Positions 34,086 to 41,610 of a stretch of DNA of 64,000 bases are shown here, piece by piece. This DNA is from Pontiellaceae bacterium B1224 (GTDB lineage Bacteria > Verrucomicrobiota > Kiritimatiellia > Kiritimatiellales > Pontiellaceae). The notes below the pieces were generated by a model. The model saw only the letters and a program-made list of their open reading frames with translations. It had not been told where the DNA came from and did not search any database. Numbering within the stretch: position 1 is the stretch's first letter; every line of letters begins with the position of its first letter. Both the position numbers and the translations under genes were made by a program. The stretch spans positions 1 to 64,000 of the forward strand of contig JAROBA010000028.1 in NCBI GenBank assembly GCA_029432815.1, given 5' to 3'.

Positions 34086-37000
34086 TCAGGGTATGGCCAC
34101 TTCTACCTTGAAGTATTCGGCAGAAAGGTTGTTGCTGATGCTCATCGAATCTGCGCCGCCGGTTCCCATGCGGCCCGAATCGGTTGGGGTCCAGCTTCCG
34201 TCAACCAAGTTGGTGCTTTGGAGCAAGGTGTACTGCCGGTTTTCCGATGATTGGAAATAGACGGTGCTGTTGCTGATGGAGGTGATGTGGAACCAGTCGT
34301 TCGAATCCATCGGGGCGGTGTCCGCCACATATTCCGCGTAGTCAGAGGCTGCATCGCCATCAGAATCGTAGAGCGTGCCATCATATTCATAGGCCCCCAT
34401 ATCTACCTTTTCATTCACGATGCGCGCATTGCCATCCAGATCGGTGCTGCCGATTCCATATGCTTTGATTCCGGCATCAATGCAGGGCGACGTGAGGGCG
34501 AGCCGGAAATTACCCGCAGCGCGGTTAATGAATACCGGTTCCGAGGTAATGCTTCCGAAATCGCCCTGCGCATCCGGAGAACATGAGTACGAGATCGTAG
34601 GATAGTAGTCCAGATCGGTGGGCGTATTATACCAGATAATGCAGTTATTCACCGTGCCGCCGCGTATCCCGCCGCCATAGTTTTCAATCACGGTACAGTG
34701 GTTAGCGGTCCCCCAGTATATCCCGCCGCCGTAATAGGCGGCCGAATTTCCGATGAAGATGCTGTTGTTTGCCGTGCCTCTGTACATCCCGCCGCCGTAG
34801 CTGGCCGAGTTTTCGGTGAAGGTGCAGTGGTGCGCTGTTCCGAAGCCTATTCCACCACCGACACTGGCCGAGTTTCCAGTGAAGATGCAGTGGTTCGCAA
34901 TACCCTTGTACATCCCACCGCCGCTGTCGCTTGCCGAGTTTCCAGTGAAAGAGCAGTGGCTCGCGGTACCGCCGTGCATCCCACCACCGTATTCGGCCGA
35001 GTTTCCGATGAAGGTGCAGTTGGTTACAACCGGAGTTGTAGAAGAGCAATAGATTCCGCCGCCCTTCAGGGTGAATCCGCTGAGGATGCTGGCCGCGTCG
35101 CCTAGGTTAAAGCTGCGGCCGTAACCATACACAACTGTTTCTTCCGGCCCGTTCAGACTTCGAATGATCATTGCGGAAGGGACCTTAACCGTAGACGTAT
35201 AATAGGTTCCGTCTGCTAACCAGACGGTCCCGCCATAACAGGTTTGCGCTTCGACTCCCGCCCGAACAGAGGCCTTGGCTGTTGCCCAACTTAGGCCATC
35301 GTTGGCATCGCCCCCATCGCGGGCCACATAAACCTCCGCGTCCGCCTCCGATACCACTGTAATCCGTTGCGTAATGCTGAGGCCGTCCGGATAGTCTCCA
35401 TTAAAGGCGCTTAGCACGAGATCATATTCCCCGGTGGTGTTCCACTGGTGGGTCGCGGAAAATAATACATTGGAAACCATCTGACCGTCACCAAACGAGA
35501 GGACGGAAGAGGATATCGCTCCTTCAATATTTAATTGAAAAGGCATCTCCAGGCCGACCCGGCATTGTTCCTGCAGATTGACAAATTCCAGTTCGATTGG
35601 ACCGAAAACCATTTCAGAAAACTCATCGCATCCCATGGAGGGCGGGTTTTTCCAAACCTCGCCATCAATATCGGTACCCGATGAATATAGGATGCTTCCC
35701 GCCCCGATGCAGGGCGATCCCGCGGCCAAATGAGAGCTGGAGACAAGCATCGGCGCGGTGGTAATGCACCCGTTTTCGCCCTGTGTTACATTGGGGGAAC
35801 AGGTGTGGGAGGCCGTGGTGTCGTACAGATCGTCTCCGGCATAACCAGCCGTATTATACCAGACAATGCAATTGTGCGCCGTACTGGAGTACATCCCGCC
35901 GCCATCGCCGCCTGCCGAGTTCCCGCTGAAGGTGCAGTTGTTCGCCTTGCTCACCTTAGTATATCCTCCACTCATCCCACCACCATTGCCACCTGCCCAG
36001 TTCCCGCTGAAGATGCAGTTATTTGCCGTGCAGGACTGGTCCCATTGTCCGCCCATCCCGCCTCCATTGCCGCCTGCCGAGTTCCCGGTGAAGGCGCAGT
36101 TATTCGCCACACCGATATGCATCCCGCCGCCGTCAGCGCCTGCTAAGTTTCCAGTGATGGTACAATGGTTCGCAGTGCCTCCATTCATCCCCCCTCCGTC
36201 GTAGTCTGCCGAGTTTCCATTAAAGACGCAGTGGTTCGCCGTGCCGACCTCCATCCCGCCGCCGTAATAGGCGGCCGAATTTCCGATGAAGGTGCAATGG
36301 CTCGCTATACCGGAGTACATCCCGCCGCCATTATAGGCCGAATTCTCAGTAAAGGTGCAATGGTTCACCGTACCTCCATTCATCCCGCCGCCATTATAGG
36401 ACGAGTTATCGGTAAAGGTGCAATGGTTCGCTATGCCGGAGTACATCCCGCCACCGTCTCCAGCCGTGTTTTCAGTGAAGGTGCAATCGCTCGCAGTGCC
36501 GAAGTGCATTCCGCCACCGTTCTCGCTGGCCGAGTTCCCGCTGAAGGTGCAGTGGCTCGCTGTACCGTAGTGCATACCGCCCCCGTTCTCACTGGCCGAG
36601 TTTCCTCTGACGACGCAGTTGGTTACCAGCGGGTTTTTCGTGGTGCAATAGATTCCGCCACCGTCATCACCGGAAAGTCCGTTGGAAATGGTGAGTCCAC
36701 TGAGGGTGCAGGCCGCGTCGCCGAGATTAAAGCAACGAGTGCTGCCGCCGCCATCCACACTTGTTGATTCAGGGCCGTTCAGACTCTGGATTCTAATTCC
36801 CTGAACAACCAGCACTTCGGACGTGACGGAATAGGTGCCATTGCTCAACAAGACGGTCCCCCCATTACAGGCATCCACACCAGCCTGAATGGTCTCCTTG
36901 GCCGTGGCCCAACTCAACCCATCCTTGGTGTCGTCTCCATCGGGGGCGACATAAACCGTCGCGTCCGCCGCGGATATCACGGTAATGCGTTGCGTAATGC

Positions 37001-38372
37001 TGAGGCCATCGGGATAGTCCAAATTATAGGCGCTTAGTACGAGATCATATTCCCCCGCGGTCTGCCACTGGTGGGTCGCCGCCAATACGTTGGAGACCAT
37101 CTGCCCATCACCGAAAGAGAGGCTGGAAGCGGAGGCCGCGCCATCAATTTTTAGCTGAACAGGTAACGGCACACCGGCCACACCTTGTTCTGGAGGATCA
37201 ACAAATCCCAGTTGAATCAAGCCGGAAACCGATTCGGAAAACTCATCGCATCCCATGGAGGGTGGAATGTTCCATGCTTGGCCGTCCACATCGGTGCCTG
37301 ATGTATACTGAGCACTTCCGGTCCCGATGCAGGGAGATCCAGCAGACAGGTGGGAGCTGGAGGCAAGCAGCGGTAAGGTGGTAATGCAACCATTGTCGCC
37401 GTGTGTTACATCCGGCGAACAGGTATAGGCGGCCGTGTTGTCGTACAGATCGTTGCCGGACACGTCGGCCCGATTATACCAGACAATGCAATTGTTCGCC
37501 GTACCTCCATTCATCCCCCCACCGTAGCGAGCCGAGTTCCCGCTGAAGGTGCAATTATTGGCTGTTCCGAAGGCCATCCCGCCGCCGCTATCGGACGAGT
37601 TATCAGTAAAGGTGCAATTATTGGCCGTGCTGCTGAACGCCCCGCCACCGTATTCGGCAGCCGAGTTTCGTGTAAAGATACAGCTATTCACCACACCGCC
37701 TTGCATTCCGCCACCAGATCGGGCCGAGTTCCCGCTGAAGGTGCAATGGTAGGCCGTGCCCCGAGCCATCCCGCCGCCGTAGTAGGCGGCCGAATTTCCG
37801 CTGAAGATGCAGTGGCGCGCTATGCCGTCGAACATTCCACCACCGTAGTAGGAGACCGAGTTTCCGCTAAAAGTGCATTGGTCCGCCGTACCGTCGGCCA
37901 TCCCGCCACCATATTTTCCCGAGTTTCCGCTGAAGGTGCAGTTGGTCACCACCGGGGTTGTGGAAGAGCAATAGATTCCACCGCCTTCGTCACTGTCATA
38001 TCCGTTGGTAATGGTGAGTCCGCTGAGGGTGCAGGCCGCGTCGCCGAGGTTGAAGCAGCGGTTACTGCCACCGCCATCTACGATGGTAGCATCCGGTCCG
38101 TTCAGACTCACGATAGCAATGGCATTGCTTACCACAATTTCATTCGACACCGCATAGGTTCCGGCTGCAACCCACACCGAATCCCCATCCGCGCAGGCAT
38201 CCACCCCGGCCTGAATGGTGGCCAGGGCCGTTGCCTGGTTGGTGCCGGCGTTGGCATCGTTTCCATTGGCGGCATCCACATAATAGTCTGCGGCAGAAGC
38301 CTGAATGGAGATCAACAGTGCCGCCCCGAACAGAACGGATTTCCAATACGTAAAAGGCGTTGCTTTCATCAT
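34086..38372 (-). CDS. Giant secreted Pmp-like beta-helix protein with PKD-like and thrombospondin-3-like modules
   Basis: A 1428-residue protein with a signal peptide (ending Ala-Ser-Ala near residue 28). Three similar blocks each start with a parallel beta-helix entry (Tyr-Val-Asp-Ala-Ala-Asn-Gly-Asn-Asp type). About 24 repeats of roughly 21 residues follow, with the pattern GGGM...GTAxxCTFxGNSA. The Phe-x-x-Asn and Gly-Gly-Gly-Met/Ile combination matches chlamydial polymorphic membrane protein repeats (known: FxxN and GGAI). Blocks 1 and 2 end in a PKD-like domain (Ser-Phe-Gly-Asp-Gly-Gln). The C-terminus has a Ca-binding thrombospondin-3-like stretch (Asp-Ser-Asp-Gly-Asp-Ala) and a closing beta domain, with no autotransporter barrel. 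The DNA repeats are nearly identical, so unit number could vary by recombination. Role inferred: adhesion or surface display. Confidence 0.88.
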   Translation of the reverse strand: MMKATPFTYWKSVLFGAALLISIQASAADYYVDAANGNDANAGTNQATALATIQAGVDACADGDSVWVAAGTYAVSNEIVVSNAIAIVSLNGPDATIVDGGGSNRCFNLGDAACTLSGLTITNGYDSDEGGGIYCSSTTPVVTNCTFSGNSGKYGGGMADGTADQCTFSGNSVSYYGGGMFDGIARHCIFSGNSAAYYGGGMARGTAYHCTFSGNSARSGGGMQGGVVNSCIFTRNSAAEYGGGAFSSTANNCTFTDNSSDSGGGMAFGTANNCTFSGNSARYGGGMNGGTANNCIVWYNRADVSGNDLYDNTAAYTCSPDVTHGDNGCITTLPLLASSSHLSAGSPCIGTGSAQYTSGTDVDGQAWNIPPSMGCDEFSESVSGLIQLGFVDPPEQGVAGVPLPVQLKIDGAASASSLSFGDGQMVSNVLAATHQWQTAGEYDLVLSAYNLDYPDGLSITQRITVISAADATVYVAPDGDDTKDGLSWATAKETIQAGVDACNGGTVLLSNGTYSVTSEVLVVQGIRIQSLNGPESTSVDGGGSTRCFNLGDAACTLSGLTISNGLSGDDGGGIYCTTKNPLVTNCVVRGNSASENGGGMHYGTASHCTFSGNSASENGGGMHFGTASDCTFTENTAGDGGGMYSGIANHCTFTDNSSYNGGGMNGGTVNHCTFTENSAYNGGGMYSGIASHCTFIGNSAAYYGGGMEVGTANHCVFNGNSADYDGGGMNGGTANHCTITGNLAGADGGGMHIGVANNCAFTGNSAGGNGGGMGGQWDQSCTANNCIFSGNWAGGNGGGMSGGYTKVSKANNCTFSGNSAGGDGGGMYSSTAHNCIVWYNTAGYAGDDLYDTTASHTCSPNVTQGENGCITTAPMLVSSSHLAAGSPCIGAGSILYSSGTDIDGEVWKNPPSMGCDEFSEMVFGPIELEFVNLQEQCRVGLEMPFQLNIEGAISSSVLSFGDGQMVSNVLFSATHQWNTTGEYDLVLSAFNGDYPDGLSITQRITVVSEADAEVYVARDGGDANDGLSWATAKASVRAGVEAQTCYGGTVWLADGTYYTSTVKVPSAMIIRSLNGPEETVVYGYGRSFNLGDAASILSGFTLKGGGIYCSSTTPVVTNCTFIGNSAEYGGGMHGGTASHCSFTGNSASDSGGGMYKGIANHCIFTGNSASVGGGIGFGTAHHCTFTENSASYGGGMYRGTANNSIFIGNSAAYYGGGIYWGTANHCTVIENYGGGIRGGTVNNCIIWYNTPTDLDYYPTISYSCSPDAQGDFGSITSEPVFINRAAGNFRLALTSPCIDAGIKAYGIGSTDLDGNARIVNEKVDMGAYEYDGTLYDSDGDAASDYAEYVADTAPMDSNDWFHITSISNSTVYFQSSENRQYTLLQSTNLVDGSWTPTDSGRMGTGGADSMSISNNLSAEYFKVEVAIP

Positions 38373-38723
38373 GCTTCCTCTATCGGATCTATTTAAGGAA
38401 AGTGTAAGTATAAAACACCAGCATAAGTGGTGTTAAACGTATAAACGATTTGCTGGCAAAAATCAACTGCTCATTGTTTCTTATGATGAATAATTAAGCC
38501 AATGACGCTATGTCAAAGCATCCACTGATCAAAAAAGGCTCGTTAAAGCTGTTGGTTCCAATGTCTGGAAACGGCCTGCAAGTGTGAGCAGGAGTGGTCA
38601 CAATGACGTGCTCTCACTCGGGAAGATCTTCTACAGCGTGTGATATTCGCATAGGCCAAGCCGGGCCCACGGGCATGCTGCCCTGAGTCCAGGCTCTACT
38701 GAACCGGTGACCTGAAACGAACC
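38373..38723. other. Gene-free gap between the beta-helix gene and mnmA
   Basis: It contains the putative promoter and operator at 38407-38436 and an exact dispersed palindrome at 38556-38570 (spacer TGT). Nothing else is recognisable in the part 3' of mnmA. Confidence 0.6.
38407..38436 (-). promoter_or_regulatory. Putative promoter with overlapping operator for the beta-helix gene
   Basis: On the minus strand TTAACA (38431-38436) and TATACT (38407-38412) are 18 bp apart. An inverted repeat AACACCA/TGGTGTT (38414-38420 and 38428-38434) fills the spacer, as expected for a repressor site. It lies about 35-65 bp upstream of the start codon. Confidence 0.45.
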
Positions 38724-39806
38724 TTACAGGACGTCTTTGATCCAGCCGCCGCCGAGGACTTCGCCGTTTTTATAGAAGACGGCGGCCTGGCCCGGGGTGA
38801 GGGCAAATTGAGGTTCTTCAAAGGTGACGGTTGCGTCGCGGTCGCCGGATACGTTCACGGTGGCCATTGCTCCGTTGCTGCGGTAGCGCGGGCGTACTTC
38901 ACAGACCAGATTTTCGTCCGGTGCGGAACCGGAAATCCAATGAATATCGTCGAGCGTGCATTCGGATTTCATGACACCGGGACGCGGTGCCACGATGACG
39001 ATGTTGTTCTCTTTATCGAGCTGCTTTACATACATGCGTTCGCCGAGCGCAATGCCCAGCTTGCCGCGCTGTCCGACGGTGAAACGATGGATGCCATCGT
39101 GCTGACCGACGACGTTGCCGTGCTGATCGTGAATTTCGCCGGGCTGAATGACCGTGGGATCGCGCTGCTCCACAAATTCGGCCAGCTTGCCCTCCTCAAT
39201 AAAGCAGAGATCCTGGCTTTCGCCGCGGGAGACGATGGGCAGGCCGCGTTCTTTGGAATAGGCCTTCACCTCGGGCTTGGGTAGATCAGCCAGCGGGAAC
39301 AGCAACAGCGCAAGCTGTTTCTGGCTGAGGCGGTGCAGGAAATAGGATTGGTCTTTATTGGGATCAGCCGCCGCCATCAGGTGATAGATCCCGTTTTCAT
39401 CCTGATCCACTTTGGCATAGTGCCCGGTCGCCACGAAGTCGCAGTTCAGCTGTACGGCACGGTCGACCAGAAATCCGAATTTAACAAACGAGTTGCAGTA
39501 GATGCAGGGCGAAGGTGTGCGCCCGGCCGCATAGGCTTCCACAAACGGATCCACGATTTTGTCGGTGAAAATTTCCTGCGCATTCACGACATAATGGCGG
39601 ATATCGAGATAGGAGCAGACCCCGCGTGCGCGTTCGACATCTTCGAGCGAACAGCATCGTGAGCCGTCTTTCCACATGTGTGCGGTGAGGCCGATGACTT
39701 CATAGCCTTGGTCCACCAACATGGCGGCGGCGGCCGAGCTGTCGGTTCCTCCGCTCATTCCTACGGCGACGCGTCCTTTTGTACTGGTTTGGTCTGAATT
39801 TGACAT
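38724..39806 (-). CDS. mnmA: tRNA-specific 2-thiouridylase MnmA
   Basis: A 360-residue enzyme that thiolates uridine 34 of Lys, Glu and Gln tRNAs. The PP-loop ATP site reads Ser-Gly-Gly-Thr-Asp-Ser-Ser near residue 17, with Thr where Val is usual. The nucleophile Cys lies in Pro-Cys-Ile-Tyr-Cys-Asn near 99, and the persulfide-forming Cys is in Gln-Asp-Leu-Cys-Phe-Ile near 200. The C-terminal beta-barrel ends the protein. Start ATG 39806 gives the normal N-terminus, although its ribosome-binding site is weak. In-frame codons upstream to 39917 would add 37 unusual residues. Confidence 0.93.
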   Translation of the reverse strand: MSNSDQTSTKGRVAVGMSGGTDSSAAAAMLVDQGYEVIGLTAHMWKDGSRCCSLEDVERARGVCSYLDIRHYVVNAQEIFTDKIVDPFVEAYAAGRTPSPCIYCNSFVKFGFLVDRAVQLNCDFVATGHYAKVDQDENGIYHLMAAADPNKDQSYFLHRLSQKQLALLLFPLADLPKPEVKAYSKERGLPIVSRGESQDLCFIEEGKLAEFVEQRDPTVIQPGEIHDQHGNVVGQHDGIHRFTVGQRGKLGIALGERMYVKQLDKENNIVIVAPRPGVMKSECTLDDIHWISGSAPDENLVCEVRPRYRSNGAMATVNVSGDRDATVTFEEPQFALTPGQAAVFYKNGEVLGGGWIKDVL

Positions 39807-39950
39807 GCGCGGAACATAGACAGACCGTTTGCTCTTGGCAAGGACTGCTCCCAACATTTTAAAATCCATATGGTCTGCAGGTATTTTTAAATTTTTTTTC
39901 TTTAAGAAAAGTGCCATTTCATTGGGTTAAACGCGTGTTCAGGAAATGTA

Positions 39951-39967
39951 CTAGTATATTTTACTAG
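39951..39967. promoter_or_regulatory. Inverted repeat upstream of the ribbon-helix-helix gene
   Basis: CTAGTA (39951-39956) and TACTAG (39962-39967) flank TATTT. The repeat overlaps a -10-like TATATT and lies about 60 bp before the ribbon-helix-helix start, so it is a reasonable operator for that protein. This is inference only. Confidence 0.4.
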
Positions 39968-40027
39968 ACTCTGCCGGCTCTTTTCATTAGACCTACATTC
40001 TCTTTAACAAACAACGAGGTATAACAC

Positions 40028-40210
40028 ATGGCAACAAATCCTATTGGTAAAAATACGAAGACTATCGGAATTAACATGTCGAAAGAAATGGCAGACGAGC
40101 TCGAGAAGCGTGCTGACTCCATGCATCTTTCAACGAGTAAGTACTGTAAAGTGATTCTGACCGAATGGCTTTCTTCCGGCAAAAAGCTGACCCTGCAGGA
40201 AAAAAAATAA
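40028..40210 (+). CDS. Small ribbon-helix-helix protein
   Basis: A 60-residue protein with a ribbon-helix-helix (CopG/Arc-like) outline. A basic beta strand (Thr-Lys-Thr-Ile-Gly-Ile-Asn-Met) is followed by Ser-Lys-Glu-Met-Ala-Asp-Glu-Leu-Glu-Lys-Arg-Ala, then Ser-Thr-Ser-Lys-Tyr at the start of helix 2, and a lysine-rich tail. It likely binds DNA as a dimer. It is not paired with a toxin gene: neighbours are mnmA (divergent) and a small basic protein. An inverted repeat upstream may be its own operator. A terminator follows 32 bp after the stop, so it is a single-gene unit. Confidence 0.8.
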   Translation: MATNPIGKNTKTIGINMSKEMADELEKRADSMHLSTSKYCKVILTEWLSSGKKLTLQEKK

Positions 40211-40242
40211 TCTTCCCTTGTTTATTTAAGGGCTGACCATAC

Positions 40243-40270
40243 AGGGGTTCCTTAGGGGCCCCTTTTTTTT
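40243..40270 (+). terminator. Intrinsic terminator after the ribbon-helix-helix gene
   Basis: AGGGG (40243-40247) can pair with CCCCT (40259-40263), followed by eight T. An exact palindrome copy starts 9 bp later (40279). Confidence 0.75.
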
Positions 40271-40399
40271 GTGTCTGTTTCCAATGGTTGGAACGGCAGA
40301 AAAAGCATGAAAAAATGCATGGTTAGCCTTTGACATCCCAAGGGTTAAGGGTTATGTTCCGCGATCATTTTTTGAGAAATTAACGACGGAGAGTCTAAT

Positions 40400-40555
40400 A
40401 TGTCCATGCACAGCAGTCTGAAAGGCGCGGCAAAAATCCGCACCAAACGTAACGTACTCAAGCGCTTCGAGCGCATCGACAGTCTGAAAAAAGACGGTCG
40501 CTGGCAGGAAGGCGACCGTGCACACGGCCTGCCGAAGACCAAACCGGAAGCTTAA
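40400..40555 (+). CDS. Small basic protein of the Chlamydiae/Verrucomicrobia type
   Basis: A 51-residue, strongly basic protein (begins Met-Ser-Met-His-Ser-Ser-Leu-Lys-Gly). The Arg-Asn-Val-Leu-Lys-Arg-Phe-Glu-Arg-Ile-Asp core, the Trp-Gln-Glu-Gly-Asp segment and the Gly-Leu-Pro-Lys end match the conserved 'small basic protein' (TIGR04137-type) that I know from Verrucomicrobia and Chlamydiae. It is easily missed because of its length. GGAGAG precedes the ATG by 8 bases, and a good terminator follows 20 bp after the stop, so it is probably an independently expressed, abundant protein. Function is unknown, though its basicity suggests nucleic-acid or ribosome binding. It is one of the better taxonomic markers in the window. 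Confidence 0.88.
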   Translation: MSMHSSLKGAAKIRTKRNVLKRFERIDSLKKDGRWQEGDRAHGLPKTKPEA

Positions 40556-40575
40556 TCCGGATTTGAAATCTTTGC

Positions 40576-40609
40576 AAAGCACTCCGGGCCTCGCCGGGAG
40601 TGCTTTTTT
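40576..40609 (+). terminator. Intrinsic terminator after the small basic protein
   Basis: AAAGCACTCC (40576-40585) pairs with GGAGTGCTTT (40597-40606), extended by CGG/CCG, followed by T. Confidence 0.88.
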
Positions 40610-40621
40610 ATTTGGTTGATT

Positions 40622-41365
40622 ATGCCTGACCCCGAATCCATCCGACTTCAGAAATATCTGGCCGACTGCGGCCAGGGCTCGCGCCGCTTTTGTGAAACCC
40701 TGATTACCGCCGGCCGCGTTAAAGTGGACGGCGCAACAGTGACCGAACTGGGAACCCGAGTGGATCCCGCCACTCAGAAGGTGGAATGCAATGGTAAAAT
40801 GCTGACCAAAGAGCCTTGCGTCACCATTCTCCTGAACAAACCTCCCAAAGTCATCTGCACCTCCGACGATCCGCAAGGCCGCACCACCGTGCTGGACCTG
40901 CTGGACGATCTGCCGGAGCGGGTTTACACCGTGGGCCGTCTCGACTTCATGAGCGAAGGACTGATTATGGTGACCAACGACGGTGATCTGGCTCACTCGC
41001 TGATGCACCCGCGCTACCACGTGGAAAAAGTCTATAAGGTATGGATTGATACCGCACTCGGCCATCATCAGCGTCCGAAATTGATGCGCGGCATCCCGAA
41101 CAAAGGCGAAACCCTGCGGGTTCTGGATATTGATGAAGGCAAACATACGAAACAGGGTGTTGAATATACCATTACTCTGGGCGAAGGTAAAAACCGGCAC
41201 ATTCGCCGCCTGATGGAACACTTCGAGAAAAAAGTGTTCCGCCTGAAACGCATTGCCATCGGCCCGCTGCGTATCGACGATCTCAAGCCCGGAGAATGGC
41301 GCAGAGCGAAGCCGGCAGAACTTAAACTGCTCAGGAAATCGATCTCCGAAGCGCAACGGAAATAA
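40622..41365 (+). CDS. Pseudouridine synthase, RluB/RsuA family
   Basis: A 247-residue enzyme: an S4 RNA-binding domain (5-65; Arg-Leu-Gln-Lys-Tyr-Leu-Ala), then the RsuA/RluB/E/F catalytic domain. The catalytic Asp is in Gly-Arg-Leu-Asp-Phe-Met-Ser-Glu-Gly-Leu near 104, followed by Thr-Asn-Asp-Gly-Asp-Leu and the GEGKNRHIRRL motif near 190. It modifies a uridine in 23S or 16S rRNA, and the S4 domain plus length favour RluB. The start is ATG 40622, with a TTG at 40616 as the alternative. The terminator of the preceding gene ends 13 bp upstream, so its promoter must overlap or read-through must occur. Confidence 0.92.
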   Translation: MPDPESIRLQKYLADCGQGSRRFCETLITAGRVKVDGATVTELGTRVDPATQKVECNGKMLTKEPCVTILLNKPPKVICTSDDPQGRTTVLDLLDDLPERVYTVGRLDFMSEGLIMVTNDGDLAHSLMHPRYHVEKVYKVWIDTALGHHQRPKLMRGIPNKGETLRVLDIDEGKHTKQGVEYTITLGEGKNRHIRRLMEHFEKKVFRLKRIAIGPLRIDDLKPGEWRRAKPAELKLLRKSISEAQRK

Positions 41366-41381
41366 TTTCGCGGGAAGCCGC

Positions 41382-41409
41382 TTGACTAAACACCGTAATA
41401 AACTACCTT
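41382..41409 (+). promoter_or_regulatory. Putative promoter of the met operon
   Basis: TTGACT (41382-41387) and TACCTT (41404-41409), spacer 16 bp, end 15 bp before the riboswitch aptamer. Confidence 0.5.
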
Positions 41410-41423
41410 ATTTCTAATATTTA

Positions 41424-41525
41424 ACATTCGGAGCGGCGTGAGGGAACTGGCCCTGTGATCGTCCGGCAACCTGGAAAATCGGTTAAGGTGCCTAGGCCAG
41501 GCTTTGCAGCGCAAAGCAACGATGT
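41424..41525 (+). ncRNA. SAM riboswitch (S-box/SAM-I type)
   Basis: The leader of metY shows the S-box core: TGAGGGAACTGGCCC, then TCCGGCAACC, then AAGGTGCC in the right order. P1 can form between ACAT(T)CG (41424-41430) and CGATGT (41520-41525). The hexamer CGATGT recurs at 41548-41553 after a GTGTTCCC-type hairpin, so an alternative P1 exists. TGAGGGAAC in the core (41439-41447) is also fully complementary to GTTCCCTCA at 41565-41573, a possible competing fold for the ligand-free state. Expected effect: high S-adenosylmethionine lowers expression of metY and metX. Confidence 0.88.
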
Positions 41526-41610
41526 GTTCCCGAAAAGGGAAAATACACGATGTCTTTCCTCAAAGTTCCCTCATAGATCCGCGTATTATTAATAAGGAAA
41601 GGAAAGACTG

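Noticed and set aside
34700-38000. Regular direct repeats resembling a CRISPR array
   Set aside because: Repeats are in frame, vary in sequence and encode the 21-residue beta-helix unit. There are no constant spacers and no cas genes.
34086-38372. Autotransporter or PEP-CTERM/type IX sorting signal on the giant protein
   Set aside because: No C-terminal barrel, no PEP motif with basic tail, and no type IX-like end was visible.
37401-38396. 331-codon plus-strand frame (and similar ones at 35730-36767) opposite the beta-helix gene
   Set aside because: Repetitive antisense translation of the Gly/Asn-rich repeats. The minus strand has signal peptide, repeats and C-terminal domains.
40345-40542. 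Minus-strand 65-codon frame at the small basic protein
   Set aside because: The plus-strand 51-codon gene has a ribosome-binding site, family match and terminator.
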